Shown: piece after piece, positions 9,101 through 18,600 of the stretch | How positions within the stretch are numbered: position 1 is the first letter of the stretch | Layout: every line of letters starts with the position of its first letter | From: Tritrichomonas musculus | Taxonomy: Eukaryota > Parabasalia > Tritrichomonadida > Tritrichomonadidae | Reading direction: 5' to 3' | Length of the DNA stretch: 64,000 bases | NCBI GenBank assembly: GCA_039105265.1 | Contig: JAPFFF010000002.1 | Coordinates: forward strand, 6,200,001-6,264,000 | The notes under the pieces: model-generated | What the model was told of the DNA's origin: nothing | Seen by the model: the letters and a program-made list of their open reading frames with translations, nothing else | Databases searched by the model: none | Translations under genes and position numbers: made by a program

Positions 9101-10989
9101 TGTTTGTGGATGCTTGAGGCGATGTCATCGCAGAGGTTTTTGAGTGTCTCGTTCTCTTTTTGAATATGGGAAATTGAATCCAACCGTTGTTGTAAAGTAT
9201 TCAAAATTGAATCAAGGTTATTATCTTTCTGATTTATGTCTAATGTTCTGCACAAAGCAGAAGTGAAATTGTCAAATTCTTGCAACTTTTTCAATGAACA
9301 TTCAAGCATTTCTGAAGGACTCTTTTTTTCTGATGAAGGACCAAAATACTTCTCAATTATTTCACTGTATTTAGAAGGAGTTTTTTCTTCATTGTCGCTG
9401 ATATCATACTCATAAAAATCAAAGTTTGTTTCACTTCCTTTATTTAACGATGGGTCTGTCAAAAAGTTGCTATCGTCATTATACGAATTAAGGACTTTGT
9501 TGTCAATTTTCTTAGTCACAATCTTTCGTGCTACGTTTCGGTATCTCTTTGACTCGTTATTGAACAGAATCCCAACTCTTTCATCCTCCATTGCCAACTC
9601 GTTTGGCGCTTCCATATCGAACAAGTCGAAGTCGTATTTGAAACTGAAAGATGCAAAAATTTCTTCTGAATTTTCACCTTCAAAAATAATTGTGAACGTA
9701 TCGTTTTCAAGGGGACTGAAAGTGAAGCAAGAAACAGGTCCTGATGTAGTGAACTGTTGATGCCTGTATTGGTCAATTTCTGTTGACTCAATTTTTCTTC
9801 CGTTTGAATAAACAATCAAAATTTTGGTTGCTTCAGATGATTGTTTTTCAACGATTAGGCGAATTTTTTCACCATCAACAGTTTGTGTGTTAATTTCGTT
9901 GATTTTGAAAACAATAGTTTGTGAACTTCCCTCTTTCGTTTTAATGCTTTTAATGTGATATTCTGGATTGAATGGTTTACAAACATCAAAATTTGTAAAA
10001 TAACCGAAAAAATCTTTATCTGTCATCCAAAATGTTCCATCATTTTTTCTCTCAAATCCGAGTTTTCTTTTTATTTCACATGTCCAAAGGTTGGAGGTAT
10101 TTGACCATTTTCCTAACCATTCGTGATCGTTCTTTGGGTTTCTTAAACAAATGAAATTTTTACCTTCTTCGCGTCGAACTTTTTTTACCAAATATGTTTG
10201 AGAAGTAATTAAGCCGTTATCTTTGATCTCATCGTCGTTTTCTGATTGATTTCTACTGATATTTGTGCCAATGACCGAATTTTCGTATTGCCATTTCATT
10301 AAATTAGAAAAGAGATATTCATTTTCATCATTTGTCGAATTTGTGTTTTGTTTTTTGTCTCTCTTTTCAAGCAAGTTGCTGATTGTATATTGACATGGAT
10401 AATAGCCAAATAAATAATAAATTGCTTGCGAAAACGTACCCGTTGTTATCGACGAATAACTTCCTTGAAGTTTGGCATATGCCTTTTCGACAAGACAAAA
10501 CCAGGCCGAGTATTTGTTATCTGTAGGATGACTAAAAATGGGTGTTCGCGATCCTCGCTGAAAAGGAATTAAGGTGTCAATTAAAACTGGTGTTTTCCTA
10601 CCAAAAATATGGAAATAAACAATAACCGCGCCACATTTTAAATCTATTGAATCATTTCTGTTTTGTTTCGTTCGTATATCAAATAATTTTTCAATAAGTT
10701 TGGGCTGCTTTGCAATCCTTATTAAAGCTGCAATAAAATAAGAGTCTTTTAATTCGCCTTGTTGTATATAAGTATCAGAAATTGATTCTTTTTTAAAAAT
10801 TGGAACGGGATAAAAATCATCGATTCTGCGCCATGTATATTCTTGTTTATCGAATGAAAATTTTGATTCTGTAATTTCTTTAATTGGATGAAAATTTGAA
10901 TCTTCGAAAACTTTTCCATTTTCCTTGTATTGTTTTAATATTTCGGAATATTGTTTTGCCTCATTAAAGAAATCTTCAAAGTGTTTCAT
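6112..10989 (-). CDS. Calpain-like (family C2) pseudo-protease with long low-complexity tail
   Basis: 1625 aa, ATG at 10987-10989. Residues about 45-340 resemble a calpain CysPc domain: QGELKDSYFIAAL (76-88) aligns with QGxLGDCWFLAAL of the family, and RNPKNDHEWLGKWSN (283-297) with RNPWG-EWxGxWSD. The catalytic Cys is Ser83, and the catalytic His site in TSQTYLV is Gln264; Asn284 is kept. It is therefore predicted to be inactive as a protease. Residues about 380-460 may be a calpain beta-sandwich domain. The rest is S/E/N/Q-rich, with a 13-residue tandem repeat (S-E-K-Q-N-I-E-F-N-G-E-N-L type) at about 840-918, then a highly charged K/E/R region. A box AACGTATTATT lies about 30 nt before the ATG. 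A scaffold or regulatory role is inferred. Confidence 0.75.
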   Translation of the reverse strand: MKHFEDFFNEAKQYSEILKQYKENGKVFEDSNFHPIKEITESKFSFDKQEYTWRRIDDFYPVPIFKKESISDTYIQQGELKDSYFIAALIRIAKQPKLIEKLFDIRTKQNRNDSIDLKCGAVIVYFHIFGRKTPVLIDTLIPFQRGSRTPIFSHPTDNKYSAWFCLVEKAYAKLQGSYSSITTGTFSQAIYYLFGYYPCQYTISNLLEKRDKKQNTNSTNDENEYLFSNLMKWQYENSVIGTNISRNQSENDDEIKDNGLITSQTYLVKKVRREEGKNFICLRNPKNDHEWLGKWSNTSNLWTCEIKRKLGFERKNDGTFWMTDKDFFGYFTNFDVCKPFNPEYHIKSIKTKEGSSQTIVFKINEINTQTVDGEKIRLIVEKQSSEATKILIVYSNGRKIESTEIDQYRHQQFTTSGPVSCFTFSPLENDTFTIIFEGENSEEIFASFSFKYDFDLFDMEAPNELAMEDERVGILFNNESKRYRNVARKIVTKKIDNKVLNSYNDDSNFLTDPSLNKGSETNFDFYEYDISDNEEKTPSKYSEIIEKYFGPSSEKKSPSEMLECSLKKLQEFDNFTSALCRTLDINQKDNNLDSILNTLQQRLDSISHIQKENETLKNLCDDIASSIHKQSQNLTQSGESSTENKSQNDRKFASSASQSAKLDESENENSDIVKTTEQVSDFSESILSRNGDLQPSQFFSEEEAKASNKDRDAFDFTCDDEAVQEGSNEGDKIDPVKENEVVDKYLKLISNEESQEPAADSDRSSSVHILDSSENKEISNGTTEEESTSVEIDSIEIIIKNQTINRQQSNEVSSEAQSEQQSNMSSNEINSETQSEQLNILSSNEINGENLSEKQNIEFNGENLSERQNIEFNSENLSERQNIEFNSENLSEKQNIEFNGENLSEKQNIEFNSENLSERGNLIGTESANNSEYKTNSEEIIFEKRFDMDSSNQIKIEIEEEEEEGNLLDASNDGSQNNLESLSESNSESKDSQNQPERSNENLIEISIEGSKTGTDNEKSSQIEQTSENSIEIQPKDDQNSIEQSNEILISSNSPKEEESEKSTTTPTVNNRLNQTKQTRRKPLKPAAEKQGENTSQNKNQEKKENSNRPKQNIRNQRKEKVTNDSDKNQQKTDEKSDSEKPRRQIKRRQVSQTKKVEDPTENSSQKLDSELNLNSSQKSASDTNSNSSQRRKRSLQRKKTNNSMIVKVNPNKNNSELGACSDTISKAVPKRRSASACQKSPIYTNIVDDKAASQKREHKHLSDFEFEDEKVWKVEPSNNPSKPFVLSKEDAAKKHEQKGSTQQARPTQQQRKRVQKKEDSNQEKEKQEQKEVSEKEATKNKLSFSPVLVKEYDSSKRRSSQSSSKSGLKITISHSPEDPEVSITSDSIKIDDKKHHKIKSRDIQYSKHNHNKKDEKQSEKEKEKEEEEAKKKKPEKEKQEKDKEEEIKEKRKSCKKENDKRRCYSVKAHDSRQRTTTKAAPNSSSLQEKEPVKTSTEQSHLSESIPITIENVCNYQYQERIIQRRKRKLRQQEEDEFMFTEADLDRNNKYWDKKLSCERTYFNMKIGAEDPFFANINTSRFTRANSVSNHGRYYSSKPQTFMEKNNLNDVPLNCSYLPRPKQYF
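8236..8470. repeat. 39-bp tandem repeat inside the calpain-like gene
   Basis: About six copies of a 39-bp unit (13 codons), differing by a few bases that swap Lys/Arg and Gly/Ser. The phase is kept at a multiple of three, so expansion or contraction leaves the frame intact. The long plus-strand ORF opposite (7940-8587) is a by-product of this repeat. Confidence 0.85.
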
Positions 10990-11572
10990 GAATAAATCGA
11001 TTTTTTTATCTAATAATACGTTAATTTTTTATATGAAGAAAATATATGTTTTCTAATTGAAAAAATTCATATATCTTTTCATAAAAAGTTCAAATAATTC
11101 TCAGAAATTTGAATATATGATGTTACCATTCAAATTAATTTTACTCCAACATCTTTCATTAAAATGATTTTAATTATGTTTAAACTGAGTTTTCTTTCAT
11201 TATTAGTTGCCTAAATGTTTTTTAATGAGTTGAAATTTTGTTTTTAAAAAGAAAATTGAAAATGAAATTATGAAAAAAAAATTTTTTAATATACTTCTTC
11301 GATTTTATTTTTGTAAAGCAAGTAGTTGATATATCATTTCTTTGTTTTTGTATAAAGTCAAATGTTAATGTGATGGAGTTTGGTTTTTGTATGCGCAAAA
11401 ATTTGATATCTAATAATTGAATGAGAGCATTGAAAAAAATGTTTGAAAATAATTATCGTTATCAGAAAAAGCTAACTCAAAATTTATTTTCATAAAGAAA
11501 AAATTTTATTATAATTTTTTTCTTTAGAACAAAAGAAAATGATTTACATTTCATTTTATAGTTTTATTTCAT
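10990..11572. promoter_or_regulatory. Divergent intergenic region, calpain-like / caspase-like genes
   Basis: 583 bp between two divergently read genes. On the calpain side AACGTATT at about 11015-11022 (minus strand). On the caspase side TCATTTTATAG at 11551, 22 nt before the ATG, fits an Inr. Nothing else recognised. Confidence 0.45.
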
Positions 11573-12433
11573 ATGCAATCAGATCAAGAAGCATTTTATG
11601 ATAAGCCAATGAAACAGCAAAAGCACCCACACTTTGAGCACCGAGGTGCAAAATTATATAGAAAAAATAACGAGTTTTCAGAGAAAAAATTCCAAAGAGT
11701 TCGAAGAGTCTCAAGGAAAAGCAAACTTGTTCATTCGTTCCAAAGGATTGGGAAATGCTTAAATGAGGAAAATGTTGCGAATATCCCAACAGATAATCTT
11801 TCGAAAGTTTGCCTTATCTTAATTAACAACTATGAACACGATAAGCATGATCCAAAAATCGGTGCAATGAATGATGGTTACCTTATTGGTCTTTATCATC
11901 ACCGACTTGGATTCAAAGTCTTTTACCTTTACAATTGTGAAAGTAGTAAATACCCAGAATGCCTTGAGTTCTTCTTAAAATACACCTTAGGTCAACTCAC
12001 TGTTTTCTATTCAGGACGTGATACGATCAAGAACGGAAGCCATGGAATTGAATTCAAAGATAACAGCATTTCATGCAACGAATTCGGTAGATTAATTGCC
12101 GATAATTACAATGGAAGATGCAAAGCTGTCTTCATCTCCGATTGCACATCTGGAGGTTCAGTTTTTGATATAAAAACAGTTCAGAACAGCTCAGCTCCTT
12201 CAAAGGTCCTCTCATTCTATGTAAACAAGACCACTGATCCAGATTCAAAAGAAGGACGAAGGTCACATGGTATTTTCACTTATTACTGGTGCAAGATTCT
12301 TTACGAGTGCCCAAACATTACACCAAAGAGACTCAATGAAAGAATGGACGCATCAGTTAAACGTTTCAATGAAAACTTCGTTTGTGAATGCACTGATCCA
12401 AACTTAGAAAATCAACCAATCTTCAAAGATTAA
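11573..12433 (+). CDS. Caspase-fold (clan CD, C14/metacaspase-like) protein lacking the catalytic His
   Basis: 286 aa. The fold is recognisable from VCLILINNYEHD (79-90, first strand), the segment GAMNDGYLIGLYHHRLGF (97-114), TVFYSGRD (143-150) and AVFISDCTSGG (185-195). In active metacaspases the third block reads FYSGHG and the fourth DSCHSG. Here the His is Arg149 and the following Gly is Asp, while the nucleophile Cys191 is retained. The catalytic dyad is broken, so a pseudo-enzyme or a decoy is likely. The basic N-terminal 70 residues have no recognised domain and there is no signal peptide. Start chosen at ATG 11573, after an Inr-like TCATTTT. The TAAAATTAA at the stop fits a trichomonad-like 3' end. 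Confidence 0.75.
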   Translation: MQSDQEAFYDKPMKQQKHPHFEHRGAKLYRKNNEFSEKKFQRVRRVSRKSKLVHSFQRIGKCLNEENVANIPTDNLSKVCLILINNYEHDKHDPKIGAMNDGYLIGLYHHRLGFKVFYLYNCESSKYPECLEFFLKYTLGQLTVFYSGRDTIKNGSHGIEFKDNSISCNEFGRLIADNYNGRCKAVFISDCTSGGSVFDIKTVQNSSAPSKVLSFYVNKTTDPDSKEGRRSHGIFTYYWCKILYECPNITPKRLNERMDASVKRFNENFVCECTDPNLENQPIFKD

Positions 12434-12597
12434 AATTAACATGAATAATAAAATAGATTAAATTATATTAATTACATATTATATATTAATTTTCAATGAA
12501 ATATGTTTTAAAAAATTATAAAATGAGTATGAAAAAATTAAGATTATTACGAAAAATAATGTTATGATCTTTATAAATTATAAGAAATAATATTCAT
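12434..12597. other. Convergent intergenic spacer
   Basis: 164 bp, AT-rich, between the 3' ends of the caspase-like gene and the diacylglycerol-kinase-type gene. Confidence 0.5.
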
Positions 12598-13590
12598 TTA
12601 TTTCTCTTTGCAAAAAAGCATGGGATATGATCCAATTCGCTCAATTAAAAATGTAGAAGGTCCACTTGTCGTATAAGGTTCCCCATCAACTTGATATACA
12701 ACACCTTCTTTCGTTTGTAGAGATGCTTTCTTTGCATTATTAATATTCGTTGAATCTTTGATTCCAATTTGACTAACTGCTAAATGAAAAATTCCTCCTG
12801 TTTGAATAATTTCAAACATACCATCATCAACTGCACGATCTTCTGACTTCCAGAGATCTTTGCCACCGTATATTTTTGTGATAGCTTGACAAACAAAAGT
12901 TTTCGAATAATTTTCAAAAATTAATTGGATTTGATTGTCATCTTTATCAATGTAGTGTCCTGTTAAATAATCTTTAAGTAATTTGCTGTTATCTGCTGAT
13001 AAACTAACAGGAATATACATCATTTTGCTTGCAATGTGGCTTGAAAAAAGTTGTGGATTTTGATTTCGCGTTTCTGAAAATTTTTTAGCGATATTAGCAT
13101 CAACCCCAATTGAAAAGTAATTGAGCATCATGATTTCGTTAGTATTTTCCGTTTCATCTTTAATTGTTACTCTCCATATATCTATATTTTTCGATATGTA
13201 ATCTTTTTCAATAATATTATTAACTCTATTGTTAACAAAAGGTAGATTGATAAGTTCAAAAGAATCACCCCAGCCAAGCATATTGCTCATGTCATTCCCG
13301 GTCCCTAAAGGAATAACTGATAAAGGTGGTCGAAAACAATCATTATCATGTCCATAAAAATCTTTTAGCATTGCTACAACCCAATTAATTGTTCCGTCTC
13401 CACCACATACTATAATCTTTAATTTAGGATCGTATAATACTTCTTTATTTAAGCCTTTCCACGAATTTGGTTCATCTGGGAGAGTGACGATATATGAATT
13501 TTTTCGTCCTATAAGTTTCTCTTTAACTTTTGCTCCAAAGCCACCTCCTGATGTTTTATTAATAAAAATAATATCTGTAAACTGGGACCG
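12598..13590 (-). pseudogene. Diacylglycerol kinase-type lipid kinase, 5' end truncated
   Basis: The frame is open from 13638 to the TAA at 12598-12600 but has no upstream ATG; the Met at 13371 lies inside the catalytic domain. Motifs in order: DIIFINKTSGGGFGAKV (phosphate-binding start of the DAGK catalytic domain), KIIVCGGDGTINWV (the GGDGT ATP-binding motif) and VIPLGTGNDMSNMLGWG (LGTGNDxSR block). These are followed by the accessory domain with MMLNYFSIGVDANIAKKF and the YQVDGEP motif near the C-terminus. All catalytic blocks are intact. The 5' limit coincides with the inverted-repeat element starting at 13591. Either the first codons were removed by that insertion, or a short first exon lies elsewhere; no splice signal was seen. 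Expected function: phosphorylation of diacylglycerol or a related lipid. Confidence 0.75.
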
Positions 13591-14585
13591 AAAAGTCAGA
13601 CCACTATTTGAATATAATTTGAATACTTTACATGATCGTTAAAATTTTTTATATCTCAATTTTTGATCGTTACATCGCGTTTGCTTTCAAAATATGGTCT
13701 GAGTTTTAATTTCCTTCAATTTATAAATTTTCAATACTTAAAAAATTTAATTATGTAAAAATATCTTTTATTAAAGAAAATTATTTGCTGAGATATTTAG
13801 CTAATGTCTAATAAAACATGCGGTGTAAAATGGCGTTTCTGATTTTGTCTGAGGAAGTTTGTTGAGTAAGATAAGAATAAGATATGCTAAAAAAGGAGTA
13901 GTGGAAATGACTTATAACGTAAAGAAGTATTATTTAATAAAGATTGTGATGTATATAGCGCTGTTGATTATGTCTGAGGAAGCTTGTAAGGCGTGATGAG
14001 AAATAATTTTGGAAGTATAAAAAGTTGTAGAAATGAGTTACGATATGAAGAAGTTTTGTTTAATAAAACATGCGGTGTAAAATGGCGCTTCTGATTTTAG
14101 CTTAATGAAGTTTATTGAGTAAGATAAGAATAATCGTGTTGAAAAGAAGTAGTAAAAAAGAGTTATATACTAAAGAAGTATTATTTAATAAAGATTGTGA
14201 TGTATATATTGTTGTTGAAAGTTTGAAAGAGATAAAGAAGGTTGGTAAGATATTATGAGGATCTTAATTTTTGATAAAGTTTCAATACACACATTAATTA
14301 ATAAAAAGTATTTTTTATTAAATGTTAAATATCTTATTTTAATTTAAAATAAAAAAATTGTTTTTATTTATATCTATAAATTTTAGATATATGGGAATAT
14401 TTTAATCCATTATGAATTATAAATAGTTTTAAAATAATGTGATAAATATATTTTTTTAAATAAATATTTTTCTGATTATATTTGGCTTTTTAAGAAAATT
14501 GAAAAAAAAAGTTATATAATTTAAATTTGAAATAAAATATTGTTATGCCAAAATAATTGAATGAAAAAAAAGTGGTCTGGCTTTT
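13591..14585. mobile_element. Non-autonomous inverted-repeat element next to the lipid kinase gene
   Basis: The left end AAAAGTCAGACCACT (13591-13605) and right end AGTGGTCTGGCTTTT (14571-14585) are inverted with 14 of 15 matches. A third copy of the end, TGGTCTGAGTTTT at 13695-13707, pairs with the left end as a 117-bp sub-element whose inner flanks also match (TATTTGAA / ATTTTGAA). Inside are four tandem monomers of about 126 bp (13809, 13935, 14061, 14186), alternating between two types. No transposase ORF and no clear target duplication. Confidence 0.55.
13809..14310. repeat. 126-bp tandem repeat, alternating A-B-A-B
   Basis: Type A units start at 13809 and 14061 with TAATAAAACATGCGGTGTAA. 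Type B units start at 13935 and 14186 with TAATAAAGATTGTGATGTAT. The A-to-B step is 125-126 bp and the A-to-A step about 252 bp, so this is a two-unit higher-order repeat. Confidence 0.7.
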
Positions 14586-15617
14586 AATTTCAAGTTTATA
14601 ATTCATTGTTGAAAAACGATTAAAGATTGATTAGTTTATAAAATTTTCAACGCAATTTTTTCTGAGAGAGAACTTTTTGAAATGAAATATAAATTTTAAA
14701 AATGTGAAGTATAAATGAAGACGAATCCGAGATGATGACAAAATATAATTAAAGATGAATCATGGGCGAAGGAGTACATATGAAAACGAACAGGTGATGA
14801 TGAAGAACCAGAGATGAAGACGAATTACTAACGATGATGAATCAGAGATGAGGAAGAAATACAGATGATGACGAACTGCAGACGAAGGAGAATCAAGTAT
14901 AATGAAGAATTACTAAAGTTGATTCTTCTCTGTCTGTAATTTGTCTTCATTTATAATTTTTCTTTATATGTGTTTCGCCATCATCTTTGTTTCGTCTTCA
15001 TCTATAGTTCATCATCTTCAGTATTTCTTCTCCACTTGCACTTTGTTTTGTTTTATAATTGACAAATCAGCGAATAAGAAATGATTTATGTTCTACAGAT
15101 GAAGAAGAAACAGAGACATAGAATTATAAATAAAAATGAATCACTGGTGAAGAATGATCAGAGAATAAGTAGAATTGTCATCAGTAATTGTTCATAATCC
15201 CTGATTCTTCTTCATTTGTTGTTCTTATTTTCTGATTGGCGCTAAGAAAAGATGAAAAATTATTACTTTCTATCCAAAAAGTTTCTGTCTGAAAAAAATG
15301 TGTCGATATAGAGTCTATATTAGATGATTGCTCTTTACATTTTAACAAATGAATTCATATTCGATATCAGAAAGTTCAAGCTTCTAATTATTGTCACATC
15401 CATATCGAGGATTGATCAATTAAAGCATCATTAAATCAATTAGGAAAAAGAAAAAAATTCAAAAGATTCCCTGCTCTTTCGATTACAAATATTTATTAAT
15501 CAATAACTTCAATTGATCATGAATTTTCTTAACTCAGAAAAAATTGAATAAAATTTTCAATATTTTACAAAATTTTCCAAATTTTCCATTTTTTACAGAT
15601 TTTAGTATTACTCATTA
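14586..15617. other. Gene-free 5' region of the Sel1 kinase gene with purine/pyrimidine blocks
   Basis: From about 14710 to 14920 the plus strand carries degenerate purine-rich words of the type AGATGAAGACGAA. From 14925 to 15040 the complementary pyrimidine words (TTCGTCTTCATCT) appear. The alternation repeats on a smaller scale at 15095-15175 (purine) and 15195-15235 (pyrimidine). No ORF or RNA gene seen. Confidence 0.55.
15612..15617 (+). promoter_or_regulatory. Inr-like initiator of the Sel1 kinase gene
   Basis: TCATTAATG: TCA(+1)TT about 5 nt before the ATG, matching the trichomonad Inr pattern and giving a very short leader. Confidence 0.5.
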
Positions 15618-18600
15618 ATGCAGCAAAACCCTTTCCAGGAATTACCCCTAAAGTATATTTCGATGCTTAACAAAATCATAGATGACAAATTAAAAAGCAT
15701 TTATTCAAAGTTTTCTTTCAAATATCTCAATTATATATCAGCACTCGATGTTTCAAATGAAAACCAAATAAAAAATTTATTATTTGATTATTTAAAACAA
15801 TTTAAGTTTATAGTATACAAAATTTTAAAGATTCCCTCAGATGTCGGTCAATCAAATAATACAAAAGTTCAAGATTCAAACGAAGAAGAAAATGATCATT
15901 CCCCAAATTTGAAATCAAGTAAATTTGATATAATATTTTGTGTTGAATGTCAATGCATTATTATTGAAAAAATTGATTTTTCAATAATCAAGATGATTAT
16001 TTCAAATTTGAATGAAAATGAATCATCACTTATCAATGTCAGCACAATTCAAAATGGAAAAGAAGAAGCAAAAGAAAGAAAAGATATAGAAGAAGAAATT
16101 ACTAAATTCTGCCAAAAGTTTGTGGCTAACATCAAAAATAACGAATTTGTGAGGCAAACGATACGTCCAATTGCTGGATATTTAATTCGACGATATTTTT
16201 ATCCATCTTATTATTTTTCAGATCCAACGTTTTTCTATTTTGACGATGCAGAAAGAATGGAAGACGAAGAACTGAAAATAGAATTCATGAGTTTTTTTCT
16301 ATTCGGACAGTCAAATCAAACTGAAGATGATTTGCTGGTCAAAAAAGAGACTAAAAATAAGCGTGAGCCTATCAATTTTGAAACTAAAGATTTTATTATT
16401 CTGAGAACAATTTATTCTAATGAAAAATCGTTATATAACCTGGCATTCCATATTGGATATCTTCACATTTTCGTGATTAAAAAATTATCGGATTCTGAAT
16501 GCTTTGCAAAAGAAAAAGATCATGAATTGTATTTTTGTGAAAATTTCTCTCATCGATGTTTAACACGCTGTTATGGATTTATAAAAGAAAAAAATCAAAC
16601 GACAGGAATTATTTACAAGTTCATGAGTAATGGCACACTTAATTCGTATGTTTCAAATAGAGAAAAAATCGATGAAGCATTTTCAATATTGACTATCAGT
16701 CGAGTTATTCAAGGTCTTGACTATCTTCATAAAAATAAGCTCATTCATCGTGACCTCAAACCAGCAAATATTCTTCTCGATCATGACTTTCTTCCTTACA
16801 TTTCAGATTTTGATGAAATTCGTCATCCAAAAGAAAGAGAAGAAGAATCAGATCCAATGACGACTGATGTTGGTTCACCGATATATATGTCACCAGAACA
16901 ATATCGAGGTGTCTATTCTTATCCATCTGATATCTATTCTTTTGGCTTGATTATTTATTTTTTGTATGAAAAGAAAGATCTTTATCGAATTATAGGAGCA
17001 AGCAATTACATCAAGAACGAAAATGAAATCCCAAAATTGTCTCAAACATCAGATATTATTCAGACACTCTTTTCAAAATGTTTAGTACTTGATACAAAAG
17101 AACGAATTGCAATTCAAGGCATAAAATATATTTATTCAAACAAAATTTTCCAAATTTTATATAAGAATTTTAACGAATTGGTCATAACGCCACAAAGTAA
17201 ACAGTCAATGTTTGAATCATTTATCATTTTTAATGACTTTGTACAAATTAAAGAAAAAAAATTGGCATTATTATTTCTACTAAGTGGATATGATTTATAC
17301 AATATAATTAGTTCATCATATAAACAAAAACAAGATTATAATAAAGCAAAAGAATATTATGAATTATCAGCTCAACAAAATAATTCAAATGCATTAATTT
17401 ATTTAGGACTTCTTTATGCAAATGGATCTAGAGTTAAACAAGATTATAATAAAGCAAAAGAATATTATGAATTATCAGCTCAACAAAATAATTCAGATGC
17501 ATTAAATAATTTAGGACTTCTTTATGCAAATGGATCTGGAGTTAAACAAGATTATAATAAAGCAAAAGAATATTATGAATTATCAGCTCAACAAAATAAT
17601 TCAAATGCATTAATATTTTTAGGACTTCTTTATAAAAAAGGATCTGGAGTTAAACAAGATTATAATAAAGCAAAAGAATATTATGAATTATCAGCTCAAC
17701 AAAATAATTCAGATGCATTAATATTTTTAGGAAATCTTTATAAAAAAGGATCTGGAGTTAAACAAGATTATAATAAAGCAAAAGAATATTATGAATTATC
17801 AGCTCAACAAAATAATTCAGATGCATTAAATAATTTAGGACTTCTTTATGCAAATGGATCTGGAGTTAAACAAGATTATAATAAAGCAAAAGAATATTAT
17901 GAATTATCAGCTCAACAAAATAATTCAAATGCATTAATATTTTTAGGACTTCTTTATAAAAAAGGATCTGGAGTTAAACAAGATTATAATAAAGCAAAAG
18001 AATATTATGAATTATCAGCTCAACAAAATAATTCAGATGCATTAATATTTTTAGGAAATCTTTATAAAAAAGGATCTGGAGTTAAACAAGATTATAATAA
18101 AGCAAAAGAATATTATGAATTATCAGCTCAACAAAATAATTCAGATGCATTAAATAATTTAGGAAATCTTTATGAAAATGGATCTGGAGTTAAACAAGAT
18201 TATAATAAAGCAAAAGAATATTATGAATTATCAGCTCAACAAAATAATTCAGATGCATTAAATAATTTAGGAAATCTTTATTATAATGGATCTGGAGTTA
18301 AACAAGATTATAATAAAGCAAAAGAATATTATGAATTATCAGCTCAACAAAATAATTCAGATGCATTAAATAATTTAGGACTTCTTTATGAAAATGGATC
18401 TGGAGTTAAACAAGATTATAATAAAGCAAAAGAATATTATGAATTATCAGCTCAACAAAATAATTCAGATGCATTAATATTTTTAGGACTTCTTTATGAA
18501 AATGGATCTGGAGTTAAACAAGATTATAATAAAGCAAAAGAATATTATGAATTATCAGCTCAACAAAATAATTCAGATGCATTAAATAATTTAGGACTTC

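Noticed and set aside
13371-13373. ATG at 13371 as start of the lipid kinase gene
   Set aside because: The frame continues upstream through GGDGT and the FINKTSGG block, so this Met lies inside the catalytic domain.
16800-17000. Active protein kinase call for the Sel1 protein
   Set aside because: DFD replaces DFG and the Gly-rich loop is not recognisable, so only a kinase-like domain is claimed.
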